Assembly (NCBI GenBank): GCA_038146865.1
Contig: JAYQSL010000002.1
Location: forward strand, 248,001-312,000
Origin: GCA-2709075 sp038146865
GTDB lineage: Bacteria; Pseudomonadota; Alphaproteobacteria; MPNO01; UBA2964
DNA: 64,000 bases
Reading direction: 5' to 3'
Below, piece after piece: positions 34,312 to 42,476 of this stretch (its first letter is position 1; each line of letters opens with the position of its first letter). The notes under the pieces are model-generated. The model ran no database searches, was not told the origin of the DNA, and worked only from the letters and a program-made list of their open reading frames with translations. Both the position numbers and the translations under genes were made by a program.

Positions 34312-34818
34312 TTAAAAATGGTAAATATCAATCGGTCCAGCGACAGCGTCATCAATCAAAATGATTTTTTTTTGTTTGATTTTCAGACGACCTTCTAACT
34401 CAGACAAAATGTATTCATATAAATTCCCGGTTGTTTGCGCTCCGTGCCTGCCATAACTATGAACAATCGCGTTGGCAGATGCATGGATTGACCCGTTATT
34501 TCTGCCATCGACGGTAATATTACCGACAACGTGAACAGTACGATCCAGCGGCATCGAGGCGTAGGAGTCCTCCGTTTCTATGCGGAATACCCGGTCCTCC
34601 AATCTTCCCCTGCCCTCAAGAAATACCAAATTCAGAGAGGTTTTTGGGTCTTCAATTAAGGTATCTTCGGCACTCCAACTGGGAGCCCAAAATACCGCAT
34701 CATCGCTGTATAAATCCAACCAATCGTCCCATCGCCGCTGGTCGAGATACTTTGATTCTCTATTAATCAAATCCGAGACCTCGACGAGCATGTCTATATC
34801 TTCGGAACTTGTTTTCAT
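34312..34818 (-). CDS. Aromatic-ring-hydroxylating dioxygenase beta subunit
   Basis: 168 residues from ATG at 34818, which overlaps the alpha-subunit stop as ATGA. A longer frame from 34842 overlaps alpha more and is not favoured. The NTF2-like fold is seen in LINRESKYLDQRRWDDWLDLYSDDAVFWAP and RTVHVVGNI, the hallmarks of small subunits such as BenB and AntB. It has a structural role in the alpha3beta3 oxygenase. Confidence 0.92.
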   Translation of the reverse strand: MKTSSEDIDMLVEVSDLINRESKYLDQRRWDDWLDLYSDDAVFWAPSWSAEDTLIEDPKTSLNLVFLEGRGRLEDRVFRIETEDSYASMPLDRTVHVVGNITVDGRNNGSIHASANAIVHSYGRHGAQTTGNLYEYILSELEGRLKIKQKKIILIDDAVAGPIDIYHF

Positions 34819-36140
34819 TTCACTGACATCAATTCTCGCCAACGACGATAAAACCCTAAATACAGTGTTTCATTCTCCCAACTCTCAGAACTCGTTACTG
34901 GTTCAAAGCCCCCAAGTTTTGCTAACTCATCTGCTCCTTCAACCATGCTATGAAGACCTCTGTTGAAGTCGTTCCATCTGGCTGCTCGGGCATGACTTCC
35001 AAGATAAGTATCCTCAAGCGCCGCCATATCATCCGAAGTCGCCATCCCTGCCGTAAGATAAAAATCCTCAAATTTTCGGAGCCGAGCTGCCCTCGCCTCA
35101 TCATCTTCCCCAACATGAGCGATACAATAGACTGTGACTTCAGTCCGATCAGGAGAAATGGGCCGCACCCTTCGAATTTGTGTCGAGGGGTTATCCATAA
35201 GCGCGACGTTCGGGAAGACCGCAAGGTTTCTTCCCCGGTTCAAAATCCAATCCACCTTGCCGGAAGGGAAATTTGCCTCCAACCAATCTTTTTTCTTGTA
35301 AACAGGCCTTCGCTCGGGCGTCGTGTGTTGAGCCCATATCGACATATGACCATTTCCGAGATCATAGGCACCTGAGGGGACCTTCCCAGTGATACGGCCT
35401 CCTTCGGTTCTTGCCATCCCGGTCAGCCCGTCTCGTTCTTCACGGTTACGCATGGTATTGGCAAATACACGATGAACAGTGGAAACGTGGTGCCCATCCA
35501 CACTATTTTCTATCTGCATTTTCCAGTTCCCATGTATCGTATACGTCGAAGAGCCGGGCACCACCTCCAGCCCATCGGGTGATTGCTCAACCATCAAGTC
35601 TATCCACCCTGCGGCTCCGGCAAGTGCCGCCCTCAAAGGTGGAACGTTTTCTTCCAACGAACCAAACACAAAACCTCGATAGCTCTCGGTCCGAGGAACC
35701 ACTTTTAAGTCATAGAAAGACCGATCAAACTCTTCCTCTCCAAAGCCTTCTTTCTCCTGTTTGATGCGAACGCAACGGCCTTCACAGCTGTAAGCCCAAC
35801 CGTGGAAGCGGCATGTTAATACTCGTGCTTTCCCCTGTTTTCTCGGCGTGAGGATGGCTGCTCTATGTGAGCACGCATTGATAAAGGTTTTCAAACCGCC
35901 GTCTTTTTGACGGATAACGACCACCGGAGTGAAGCCTATATCCGTAGCGTAGTAACTTCCTTCATCGGGGATCTGGCTCTCATGACACAGATATATCCAA
36001 CCTCCTTCGAAAATCTGAACCATTTCAGCATCAAAGACTTCCGGGTCGGTGTAGACAGATCGGTCAACTCGAAAAACACCGTCAGCAACCCGGTCATCTA
36101 CGAGCGCTGTGAAATCTTTTTCGAGCCTCATCCCGTCCAT
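34815..36140 (-). CDS. Rieske aromatic-ring-hydroxylating dioxygenase alpha subunit (benzoate/anthranilate type)
   Basis: 441 residues. The Rieske [2Fe-2S] ligands are Cys90, His92, Cys110 and His113 (in CSHRAA and CRFHGW). The mononuclear iron site contains His218 and His223 with the bridging Asp215 in NSVDGHHVSTVH, and a third Asp downstream in the SDDMAALED region. The N-terminal RVDRSVYTDPEVF and the EGGWIYLCHESQIP segment resemble BenA/AntA. It likely cis-dihydroxylates an aromatic carboxylate. AGGAG sits ten bases before the ATG. It is the first gene of the run. Confidence 0.93.
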   Translation of the reverse strand: MDGMRLEKDFTALVDDRVADGVFRVDRSVYTDPEVFDAEMVQIFEGGWIYLCHESQIPDEGSYYATDIGFTPVVVIRQKDGGLKTFINACSHRAAILTPRKQGKARVLTCRFHGWAYSCEGRCVRIKQEKEGFGEEEFDRSFYDLKVVPRTESYRGFVFGSLEENVPPLRAALAGAAGWIDLMVEQSPDGLEVVPGSSTYTIHGNWKMQIENSVDGHHVSTVHRVFANTMRNREERDGLTGMARTEGGRITGKVPSGAYDLGNGHMSIWAQHTTPERRPVYKKKDWLEANFPSGKVDWILNRGRNLAVFPNVALMDNPSTQIRRVRPISPDRTEVTVYCIAHVGEDDEARAARLRKFEDFYLTAGMATSDDMAALEDTYLGSHARAARWNDFNRGLHSMVEGADELAKLGGFEPVTSSESWENETLYLGFYRRWRELMSVK

Positions 36141-36328
36141 TATCTATCATCTCCTAATACCAAACTTAGTTTTTCCTCGGACAAACACCAAGCACCAACA
36201 TTTAATAACATAGATACACAGCTTCCGCGGAGCCCGCAATTTTTCCTTACAGACGACACTGCTGACGGAGTCACTTGATTTTTCAGATTTTACTGTGTCA
36301 ATATTTCATAAAAAATAGGGAGGAGGCG

Positions 36329-36994
36329 TTGAAGGGCGCCAGTATTTTATTTTCGATTTTGTCGCCTGATCCAGATTGGGAAGACGACTTTAATCATTGG
36401 TATAACAATCACCAAATACCCATAAGGTTGGGCTGCACAGGATTTCAGAGCGCCCAGAGGTATAAAGACCCGGAGCGCTCAGTTTATTTGGGGCTATTTG
36501 AGATTGACACCTTGGAAAGATTGGAAAGCCCGGAGTATTCAAAGATAAGATCTCAACCAAATGCGCAATCCGCATGGATGTTATCTAACTCACTTCAATA
36601 CGAGCGGTACACGGGTGATGAAATCAGCACGTTTTGTGCCGAAAACACCTCTATAGAGGAAGCATTAGAAGCTCAATTTCTGAGGGCCATCTTTTTTAGT
36701 GTTCCGGACAAATCAGAAGGTCAATTTAACAAATGGTATGATGAGGAGTATACCCCTTCAGTCCTCAGGAACTCAGGCTGGCTGATGGTTCGACGATTTC
36801 TCATAGATGAATTTGATCCATCTCCTTGGACCCATGTGACATTGCAGTACATTCAAAATAAGGCAGCTCTATCCTCGGAGGAACGACGTAACACAAGCCA
36901 AACCGCGAGCTATAAAGTCTTAGCCGAGGAGCCGTGGTTTCGGCCTAGTTTTCAGGTATTTGAAAAACACCAAGACCGTGTAATCCCTGCCTAG
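36329..36994 (+). CDS. Tandem dimeric alpha-beta barrel (EthD/DABB-like) protein, paralogue 1
   Basis: About 221 residues. The best start is a TTG at 36329, with GGAGG five bases upstream; the frame opens further upstream without a site. Two similar halves each carry a [FN]xWY box: DDFNHWYNNHQIP near the start and QFNKWYDEEYTPSV in the middle, typical of ferredoxin-like DABB domains. It resembles the gene at 38377-39063 on the other strand, down to W-L-M-x-R and an FDP-x-P-x-THV box. DABB proteins include monooxygenases, muconolactone isomerases and heme or ring-acting enzymes; function here is open. Confidence 0.7.
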   Translation: MKGASILFSILSPDPDWEDDFNHWYNNHQIPIRLGCTGFQSAQRYKDPERSVYLGLFEIDTLERLESPEYSKIRSQPNAQSAWMLSNSLQYERYTGDEISTFCAENTSIEEALEAQFLRAIFFSVPDKSEGQFNKWYDEEYTPSVLRNSGWLMVRRFLIDEFDPSPWTHVTLQYIQNKAALSSEERRNTSQTASYKVLAEEPWFRPSFQVFEKHQDRVIPA

Positions 36995-37098
36995 AGACAA
37001 CCATTAACACTTTTTTCAAGATATAAATTCTTTTTTTCGTCTTTATGATGTATTGGAATCGAGTGCTGCGCATTGACCAAGGTTGGAGATGTTTACCT

Positions 37099-37941
37099 AT
37101 GATTAGAACTATTTTTTTTGTCTGTGCCCTTTTACTTTTTACGGGCAGCCTGAGTGCGCAATCAATCAAGAATAAAGCAGGCAACGCGATTGTCCTCGCA
37201 ACGGTAAATGGAGAAGAAATTACGCAAGCCGATATTGACCTCTTCTACCAAGAACTACCTGATCAAATGAAACAAATTCCTATCGAACAAGTTCAAAATC
37301 AAATTCTAGATAGATTAATTGATCAGCAATTAATTTTAGGAGAAGCAAAAAAAGCCAGGCTCGATAAGCGTCCGGACATTGAGAGAAAACTCGCATATGA
37401 GAAAACAAAGATTCTGAATGAGAGCTATTTAGAAATTGTTCTCGAGAAAGAGGTTACTCCTGAGAGAATTCGCGAGGTTTACAATAGAGCAATCGCTTTG
37501 GAGGAAAAAAGAGAAGAGATTAAAGCGCGGCATATTCTAGTGAAGACAGAGGCTGAGGCCTTGGACATCATAAACGCGCTTAAAAGAGGTGGTGATTTTA
37601 TTAGTCTTGCAAAGGAACGTTCCACAGGACCCAGCGGGAAGAACGGTGGGGACTTAGGTTTTTTTACCGCTGATCAAATGGTGCCTCCATTTTCGAAAGC
37701 TGCTTACGCGCTTAGGAAAGGTGAAACCAGCGACAAACCCGTTCAAACGCAGTTTGGCTGGCACGTAATAAAAGTAGAAGATAGGCGATTAGCTGGGGCA
37801 CGACCATTCCAAGAATTAGAACCTCAAATTCGAGAGCAACTAGTTACAAAAGCTTACGAAAAGATAATCCAACAATTTCGCAAAACTGCCAAAATAGAGA
37901 AAATGAACCTTGGCACATCGGGCTTTCAACGCGTTCAATAA
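37099..37941 (+). CDS. Exported peptidyl-prolyl isomerase (parvulin, SurA/PrsA-like)
   Basis: About 280 residues from ATG at 37099, with GGAG ten bases upstream; an earlier in-frame ATG at 37045 gives an implausible N-terminus. A signal peptide (residues 1-20, ending LSAQS) is followed by a SurA-like N-terminal helical region (ATVNGEEITQADIDLF), then the parvulin domain with RHILVKTEAEAL, KNGGDLGFFTADQMVPPF and QFGWHVIKVED. It assists folding of periplasmic or outer membrane proteins. It is transcribed away from the preceding gene and converges with the carboxymuconolactone decarboxylase-family gene. Confidence 0.9.
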   Translation: MIRTIFFVCALLLFTGSLSAQSIKNKAGNAIVLATVNGEEITQADIDLFYQELPDQMKQIPIEQVQNQILDRLIDQQLILGEAKKARLDKRPDIERKLAYEKTKILNESYLEIVLEKEVTPERIREVYNRAIALEEKREEIKARHILVKTEAEALDIINALKRGGDFISLAKERSTGPSGKNGGDLGFFTADQMVPPFSKAAYALRKGETSDKPVQTQFGWHVIKVEDRRLAGARPFQELEPQIREQLVTKAYEKIIQQFRKTAKIEKMNLGTSGFQRVQ

Positions 37942-37952
37942 AACCGACGAGG

Positions 37953-38360
37953 CTAGCTCTTTTGCTCCCCTTCCCACGCATCGATGGCCTCTTTAGCATT
38001 TCGAAAAGCGTCCACCCCTGCAGGGATACCACAATAGACCGTAGCATGGATAAGGAGTTCCCTGATCTGTTCTACAGAGACACCATTTCTCAGGGCGCCT
38101 CTGGTATGCGCTTTCAATTCCGCTGGCTTTCCAAGGGCTGTTAACATCGCGAGGGTGAGCATGGACCTGGTTTTTCGATCTAAAACACCTTCTCGACCCC
38201 AACCCATTCCCCAACAATATTCCGTTACAACGTCTTGGATTGCTCCATGAAAATCATCTTGGCGCCCTTTCTCTATATTAGGCTCCACGTATTCAGAGCC
38301 CAACACTTCAGTTCTAATATTTAGTCCCTTCTCGTAGGTTTCTTTGTTAGAAATTGCCAT
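37953..38360 (-). CDS. Carboxymuconolactone decarboxylase family protein
   Basis: 135 residues. The core signature ALGKPAELKAHTRGALRNGVS and IRELLIHATVYCGIPAGVDAF matches the gamma-carboxymuconolactone decarboxylase/AhpD-like family, which includes beta-ketoadipate pathway PcaC. The His-Ala-x-x-Tyr-Cys-Gly motif suits PcaC more than redox AhpD, which needs a CxxC pair that is absent. It lies near aromatic dioxygenase genes, so an aromatic-degradation role is plausible. It is followed by nothing obvious on its strand but is 16 bases from a DABB gene. Confidence 0.87.
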   Translation of the reverse strand: MAISNKETYEKGLNIRTEVLGSEYVEPNIEKGRQDDFHGAIQDVVTEYCWGMGWGREGVLDRKTRSMLTLAMLTALGKPAELKAHTRGALRNGVSVEQIRELLIHATVYCGIPAGVDAFRNAKEAIDAWEGEQKS

Positions 38361-38376
38361 TATATTTTCCTTGTAT

Positions 38377-39063
38377 TCAATCGTGTTTTAAAAATCGATT
38401 TCGGCGACGTCGATAGGCAACCGTGTGTGCTTCAAATCCAGTTTTATTAATAATTCCAGCGTTTGCGCCCGCATCTTTCTCTACCGTTTTATCTATCATT
38501 TTGCTGGCAGCGGCATCCGCAAAATAGTGTAAAAGCACATGGGTGTAGGGCTCCGGATCAAATTCCACAATATTTAGCCCTCGCGTCATCAGCCATGCCG
38601 ATTCTTCCGTTAAATGCAAAACTTTCTCTTCTTGAACCCAAGCAGAAAACTTTTGTTGGTTTTCAATTGGAACCATATAGAACTCGCAAAATATTATTTG
38701 CGCATCAATCTCGTCGACAAACCCGTTTGATTTAGATCGCCAAAATTCTTCTTGGGCAATGTAGCGTGTAAAACCGGACACACTTTTCAACATTTCATAG
38801 GTAGGATGATCAGGCGTTAACTTTCTTTTTTTATACTCTTCATGTTCGAGGGCTCCAGGCGACGTTAACTCATAAATCGCCAGATAATGCGGACCGGCAT
38901 CGGATTTGTATCGCAACGCACTTTTGAACCCAGGAACGCCTTTTACATGACTTGGAGAATGATGTTCATCGTACCATAAATTAAACTCATCCTCCCGTCC
39001 CTCGGGCGGCGTCATTTCAGAAAAAAGAATAGCTTGGCCCTTGATGTCTGTGTCCCTGTTCAT
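38377..39063 (-). CDS. Tandem DABB-like protein, paralogue 2
   Basis: 228 residues. Like its paralogue at 36329, it has two FNxWY-type boxes (EDEFNLWYDEHHSP; QQKFSAWVQEEKV), the SAWLMTRGLNI and FDPEPYTHVLLHY stretches, and a basic C-terminus. It sits between the carboxymuconolactone-decarboxylase-family gene and the aminotransferase gene on the same strand with short gaps, so it probably belongs to that operon. No catalytic function is assigned. Confidence 0.7.
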   Translation of the reverse strand: MNRDTDIKGQAILFSEMTPPEGREDEFNLWYDEHHSPSHVKGVPGFKSALRYKSDAGPHYLAIYELTSPGALEHEEYKKRKLTPDHPTYEMLKSVSGFTRYIAQEEFWRSKSNGFVDEIDAQIIFCEFYMVPIENQQKFSAWVQEEKVLHLTEESAWLMTRGLNIVEFDPEPYTHVLLHYFADAAASKMIDKTVEKDAGANAGIINKTGFEAHTVAYRRRRNRFLKHD

Positions 39064-39084
39064 CTTGTTTTGAAAGCCCTTAAT

Positions 39085-40374
39085 TTACAAAGCGTCACAT
39101 GCTCGGTTTAAGGCATCCACTGTCTGGTCTAAATCAGCGTCTGAATGCACCCCCGATACAAAACGCCTTACATTTGGAAGAACATAAAGCCCCTCATGCA
39201 TCTGCAACATGTCGAATTCTTTGCTCTTTGCCATATCAGCATTAATAAAAGCACTGAAGTCTGAGGGATCCTCTTTCATAAAAACAATTTGCCACAAAGA
39301 AGCCTTGCCAATTACTCGTGCTGGGACTCCTTTTCTATCCAGAACATCCTGGCACGCGGCTTGAGTTTTTTGAGAGTGACGATGCAGGTTTTCATAAAAT
39401 TTTGGTTTTCTGAGCTCAGCTAGGGTTGCTCTCCCCGCCGCGCAACCGACCGGATTGCCATGAAGGGTGCCATTAATATAAGCATAATTGTCTTGTCCTC
39501 GATTGACCGGATTACATTGCTCCATAATATCCGATTTACCCGCAACACAGCCGACCGGCCCTCCTCCACCTATAATCTTTCCATAGGCCGCCAAGTCTGG
39601 GAGAACGCCAAAATACTCTTGCGCACCTCCGTATGCGAGCCTGAACCCGGTAACAACCTCGTCAAAAATCAACAGAATTTTAAACTCATCACAAAGCGCT
39701 CTTAACCCCTCCAAAAACCCTGCTTCTGGAAAGATAATTCTTTGAACGGGTTCGACTATAATAGCCGCTAGATCTTCTCGGTTAGCCTCTACGAGAGCCC
39801 GAATAGCCTCAAGATCATTGTAGGGCCCGATAAGCACCGTTTCATTTAAGACTGAAGGCATACCAGACGTATCTGGTTGACCTACCGGGTAGTTTGACAG
39901 GGCTGTTGGGCTAACAGAAAAACACGAGTAATCATGATTTCCATGATATCCACCCTCCAGTTTTAGTATTTTATCTTTACCAGAAAAAGCTCTCGCAATT
40001 CTCATGGAGTAAAAAGTCGCCTCCGACCCAGTCGTGCAATAAGCAATCTTCTCTGCGCAGGGAATGGCTTCGACGAGCTCTTCTGCCAGAAGAACACATT
40101 CTTCATTTAACGTTCCAAAGAAATGGATTCCTTTACTTGATTGGTGGATGGCCGCGTCGACGACGCTCGGAAAGGCATGCCCCAGAATAAGAGCGCCAGC
40201 TCCTCCGACATAGTCGATATACTCCCGGCCTCTTGTGTCATAAAGCTTTGATCCCTTCCCTTCCTTTATGACAAATCGCACTTCATCGGCCAGTGAATAA
40301 CCACCCAAACCTGCCCCTGGCAACACTCTGTTTGCTAATTGATACCAATCATCGTGGTTTGTTGGCATTGTCAT
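39085..40374 (-). CDS. Class III PLP aminotransferase / glutamate-1-semialdehyde aminomutase-like
   Basis: About 429 residues from ATG at 40374 (AAGGA eight to ten bases upstream); a frame starting at 40413 is longer but has no good site. The fold type I features are DYVGGAGALILGHAFP, CTTGSEATFYSMRIARA, GYHGNHDY, the PLP-binding FDEVVTGFR and the Schiff-base Lys in AAYGKIIGGG. The HemL-like family also contains enzymes that move amino groups on beta-amino acids or polyamines. Its pairing with hydantoinase genes suggests a nitrogen-containing catabolite, but the substrate is unknown. Confidence 0.87.
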   Translation of the reverse strand: MTMPTNHDDWYQLANRVLPGAGLGGYSLADEVRFVIKEGKGSKLYDTRGREYIDYVGGAGALILGHAFPSVVDAAIHQSSKGIHFFGTLNEECVLLAEELVEAIPCAEKIAYCTTGSEATFYSMRIARAFSGKDKILKLEGGYHGNHDYSCFSVSPTALSNYPVGQPDTSGMPSVLNETVLIGPYNDLEAIRALVEANREDLAAIIVEPVQRIIFPEAGFLEGLRALCDEFKILLIFDEVVTGFRLAYGGAQEYFGVLPDLAAYGKIIGGGGPVGCVAGKSDIMEQCNPVNRGQDNYAYINGTLHGNPVGCAAGRATLAELRKPKFYENLHRHSQKTQAACQDVLDRKGVPARVIGKASLWQIVFMKEDPSDFSAFINADMAKSKEFDMLQMHEGLYVLPNVRRFVSGVHSDADLDQTVDALNRACDAL

Positions 40375-40440
40375 TATTTTTTCCTTAATTCTCTTCGGCA
40401 GGAGTGGTAACAAATTTAAATCCAGCGGCTAATATCTGTA

Positions 40441-42474
40441 TCATAACGGGTTCTCGCATATAAGAGCTCCTGAACCATGGACATTGATTTTCCAGTCGGG
40501 CGGTACAACTGAGGTGCCACCCGCTTCTTCAATAATTGCAGGCCCTCTCAGACATTGCCCACCTGAAAAATACTCGCGGTCATAAACCGGGCAATTTACC
40601 CAACTCTCACCAAACCAAACCTTTCGGGTTTCGATTAGCATTTCACCCGCACTGTTGCTCGCAAAATTTAGTTCAGGCTTGTTTACGAGACCCAAAGCAA
40701 CGAGCCTCAAATTTACGATTTCGCACTCGCTCGTAAGATCTTGATGACCAAAAGTTTTTTCGTGCATGTTACCGAAAGAGGAGGCGATCACGTTTAGGCT
40801 CGGATGTTTATCGTCGAATGGAACGGACAGCGTGAAGCTCTGCCCCGAATACCTTACATCTGCATGGAATTCGAATACTTGTTTCTCCAGGGCAAAACCG
40901 TTTTTCGAGAGTGTGTCAGATGCTGTCGATCGCATTTCAGCAGCTCGACCAGAGAGATCCTGATCAGACAGGCCTGTCAATTTACCTCCCCACGCCAGAA
41001 CAGAATCCAATCGCTGATCAGCAAGCAATTGACCCAATGCTGACAAATGGCCTGGATACCTGGGGACGACCACCGTTGGAACCGCCAATTCTTCCGCCAC
41101 GAGGAATACATGCATCGGACCTGCTCCCCCAAAACCTAAAAGAGCAAAATCTCGAGGATCGAAACCACGATGAACAGAGACCTCTCTTACCGCACCGGCC
41201 ATCTTTGCCACAGCAATGCGCAAGACGCCATCAGCTAATTCCACCAGATCTCCGCCACCCAATTTATCGGCAAGGCTTTTAAACGCCTCCTCAGACGCCT
41301 CGCGATCCAACTGAAGCCCCCCAGAAAGGGTTCGTTCTGTGGGCAGCCGACCAAGAAGCAAATTTGCGTCGGAAATTGTTGGCTCAACTCCTCCCCTTCC
41401 ATAACAAGCGGGCCCAGGAAGCGCTCCGGCACTCTTGGGGCCCACTTCCAGGGTTCCGTCCTCTTGAACCCAAGCAATCGACCCTCCACCAGCGCCAATG
41501 GTATGGATATCTAATTGGGGGACCTGAAGGGGATAAGCGTCAATCTGATTGTCATGAGAAATGCGCGGTCGTCTTTGGTGAATTAAGGCAACATCTGTGC
41601 TTGTCCCGCCCATATCAAAGGTGATGCAATCTTCAACCTCTGCCAACTCGCACACCCGAACGGCTCCGCCCACTCCTCCTACCGGACCAGACAGAAACGT
41701 CCCAACAGCAAAGGCTCCTGCTTGATCTAACGTCATGGCCCCACCGTTGGACCCCATGATATTAACCGGAGCGCGAACGCCATTCTCCTCAAGCTCAGCA
41801 GCAAGAGTCTTCAAGTATTCCCTCACAACAGGAGTCAAGTAAGCATTGAGAACACAGGTCGAAAATCGATGAAATTCTCCCTGCTCAGCAACAACTCCGG
41901 TCGAGAAACAAACAGGAATATCCAATAGCTTTTGCAATTGCTCAGCGGCAAACCTCTCCGTTTTGTCATTTGCGTACGAATTCACGAAACAGACGGCAAC
42001 CGCTTCTACCCCCTGCGCCTCTAACCACAATGCCAGTTTCTGAAAATCAAAACCTGCCAGATCATCTAAGACTTCGCCATCAGCTGTCATTCGCTCGGGG
42101 ACCTCCACCCTAAACGGACGGCTGACCAACGGCTTCGGACGTACAAACTTTATGTCAAAGAGCCCTCCAATCAAGCGCCGTGTCCGGCCAATCTCCAACG
42201 CGTCTTTAAATCCTTTTGTTGTTATTAATGATGTATTTGCACCTTTTTTTTCAAGCAAAGCATTAGTTGCTATTGTCGTTCCATGCACAAAGGCTTTTAC
42301 CTCATTGGCTTGAATACCGAGCTGCTTCAACGCATTTAGGACGCCTTCCCATTGCCGTCCTGGCAGTGAGGGGACTTTGGCTTCAAGTAAAGTTTGTGTC
42401 TGTACTTCCAGACACAATATATCTGTGAAGGTACCGCCTACATCAATACCAATCAGATAATCACGACTGGACAT
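40441..42474 (-). CDS. Hydantoinase/oxoprolinase A family (N-methylhydantoinase-type) subunit
   Basis: 677 residues. The N-terminal actin-like ATPase domain begins GIDVGGTFTDILC, and later segments ITFDMGGTSTDVALI, GPACYGRGGVEPTISDANL and FGGAGPMH are classic for the family. HyuA-type and HyuB-type subunits together perform ATP-dependent hydrolysis of hydantoins, 5-oxoproline or related cyclic amides; close relatives form acetone/acetophenone carboxylases. It starts two bases after the stop of the B subunit gene. Confidence 0.92.
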   Translation of the reverse strand: MSSRDYLIGIDVGGTFTDILCLEVQTQTLLEAKVPSLPGRQWEGVLNALKQLGIQANEVKAFVHGTTIATNALLEKKGANTSLITTKGFKDALEIGRTRRLIGGLFDIKFVRPKPLVSRPFRVEVPERMTADGEVLDDLAGFDFQKLALWLEAQGVEAVAVCFVNSYANDKTERFAAEQLQKLLDIPVCFSTGVVAEQGEFHRFSTCVLNAYLTPVVREYLKTLAAELEENGVRAPVNIMGSNGGAMTLDQAGAFAVGTFLSGPVGGVGGAVRVCELAEVEDCITFDMGGTSTDVALIHQRRPRISHDNQIDAYPLQVPQLDIHTIGAGGGSIAWVQEDGTLEVGPKSAGALPGPACYGRGGVEPTISDANLLLGRLPTERTLSGGLQLDREASEEAFKSLADKLGGGDLVELADGVLRIAVAKMAGAVREVSVHRGFDPRDFALLGFGGAGPMHVFLVAEELAVPTVVVPRYPGHLSALGQLLADQRLDSVLAWGGKLTGLSDQDLSGRAAEMRSTASDTLSKNGFALEKQVFEFHADVRYSGQSFTLSVPFDDKHPSLNVIASSFGNMHEKTFGHQDLTSECEIVNLRLVALGLVNKPELNFASNSAGEMLIETRKVWFGESWVNCPVYDREYFSGGQCLRGPAIIEEAGGTSVVPPDWKINVHGSGALICENPL

Positions 42475-42476
42475 TT

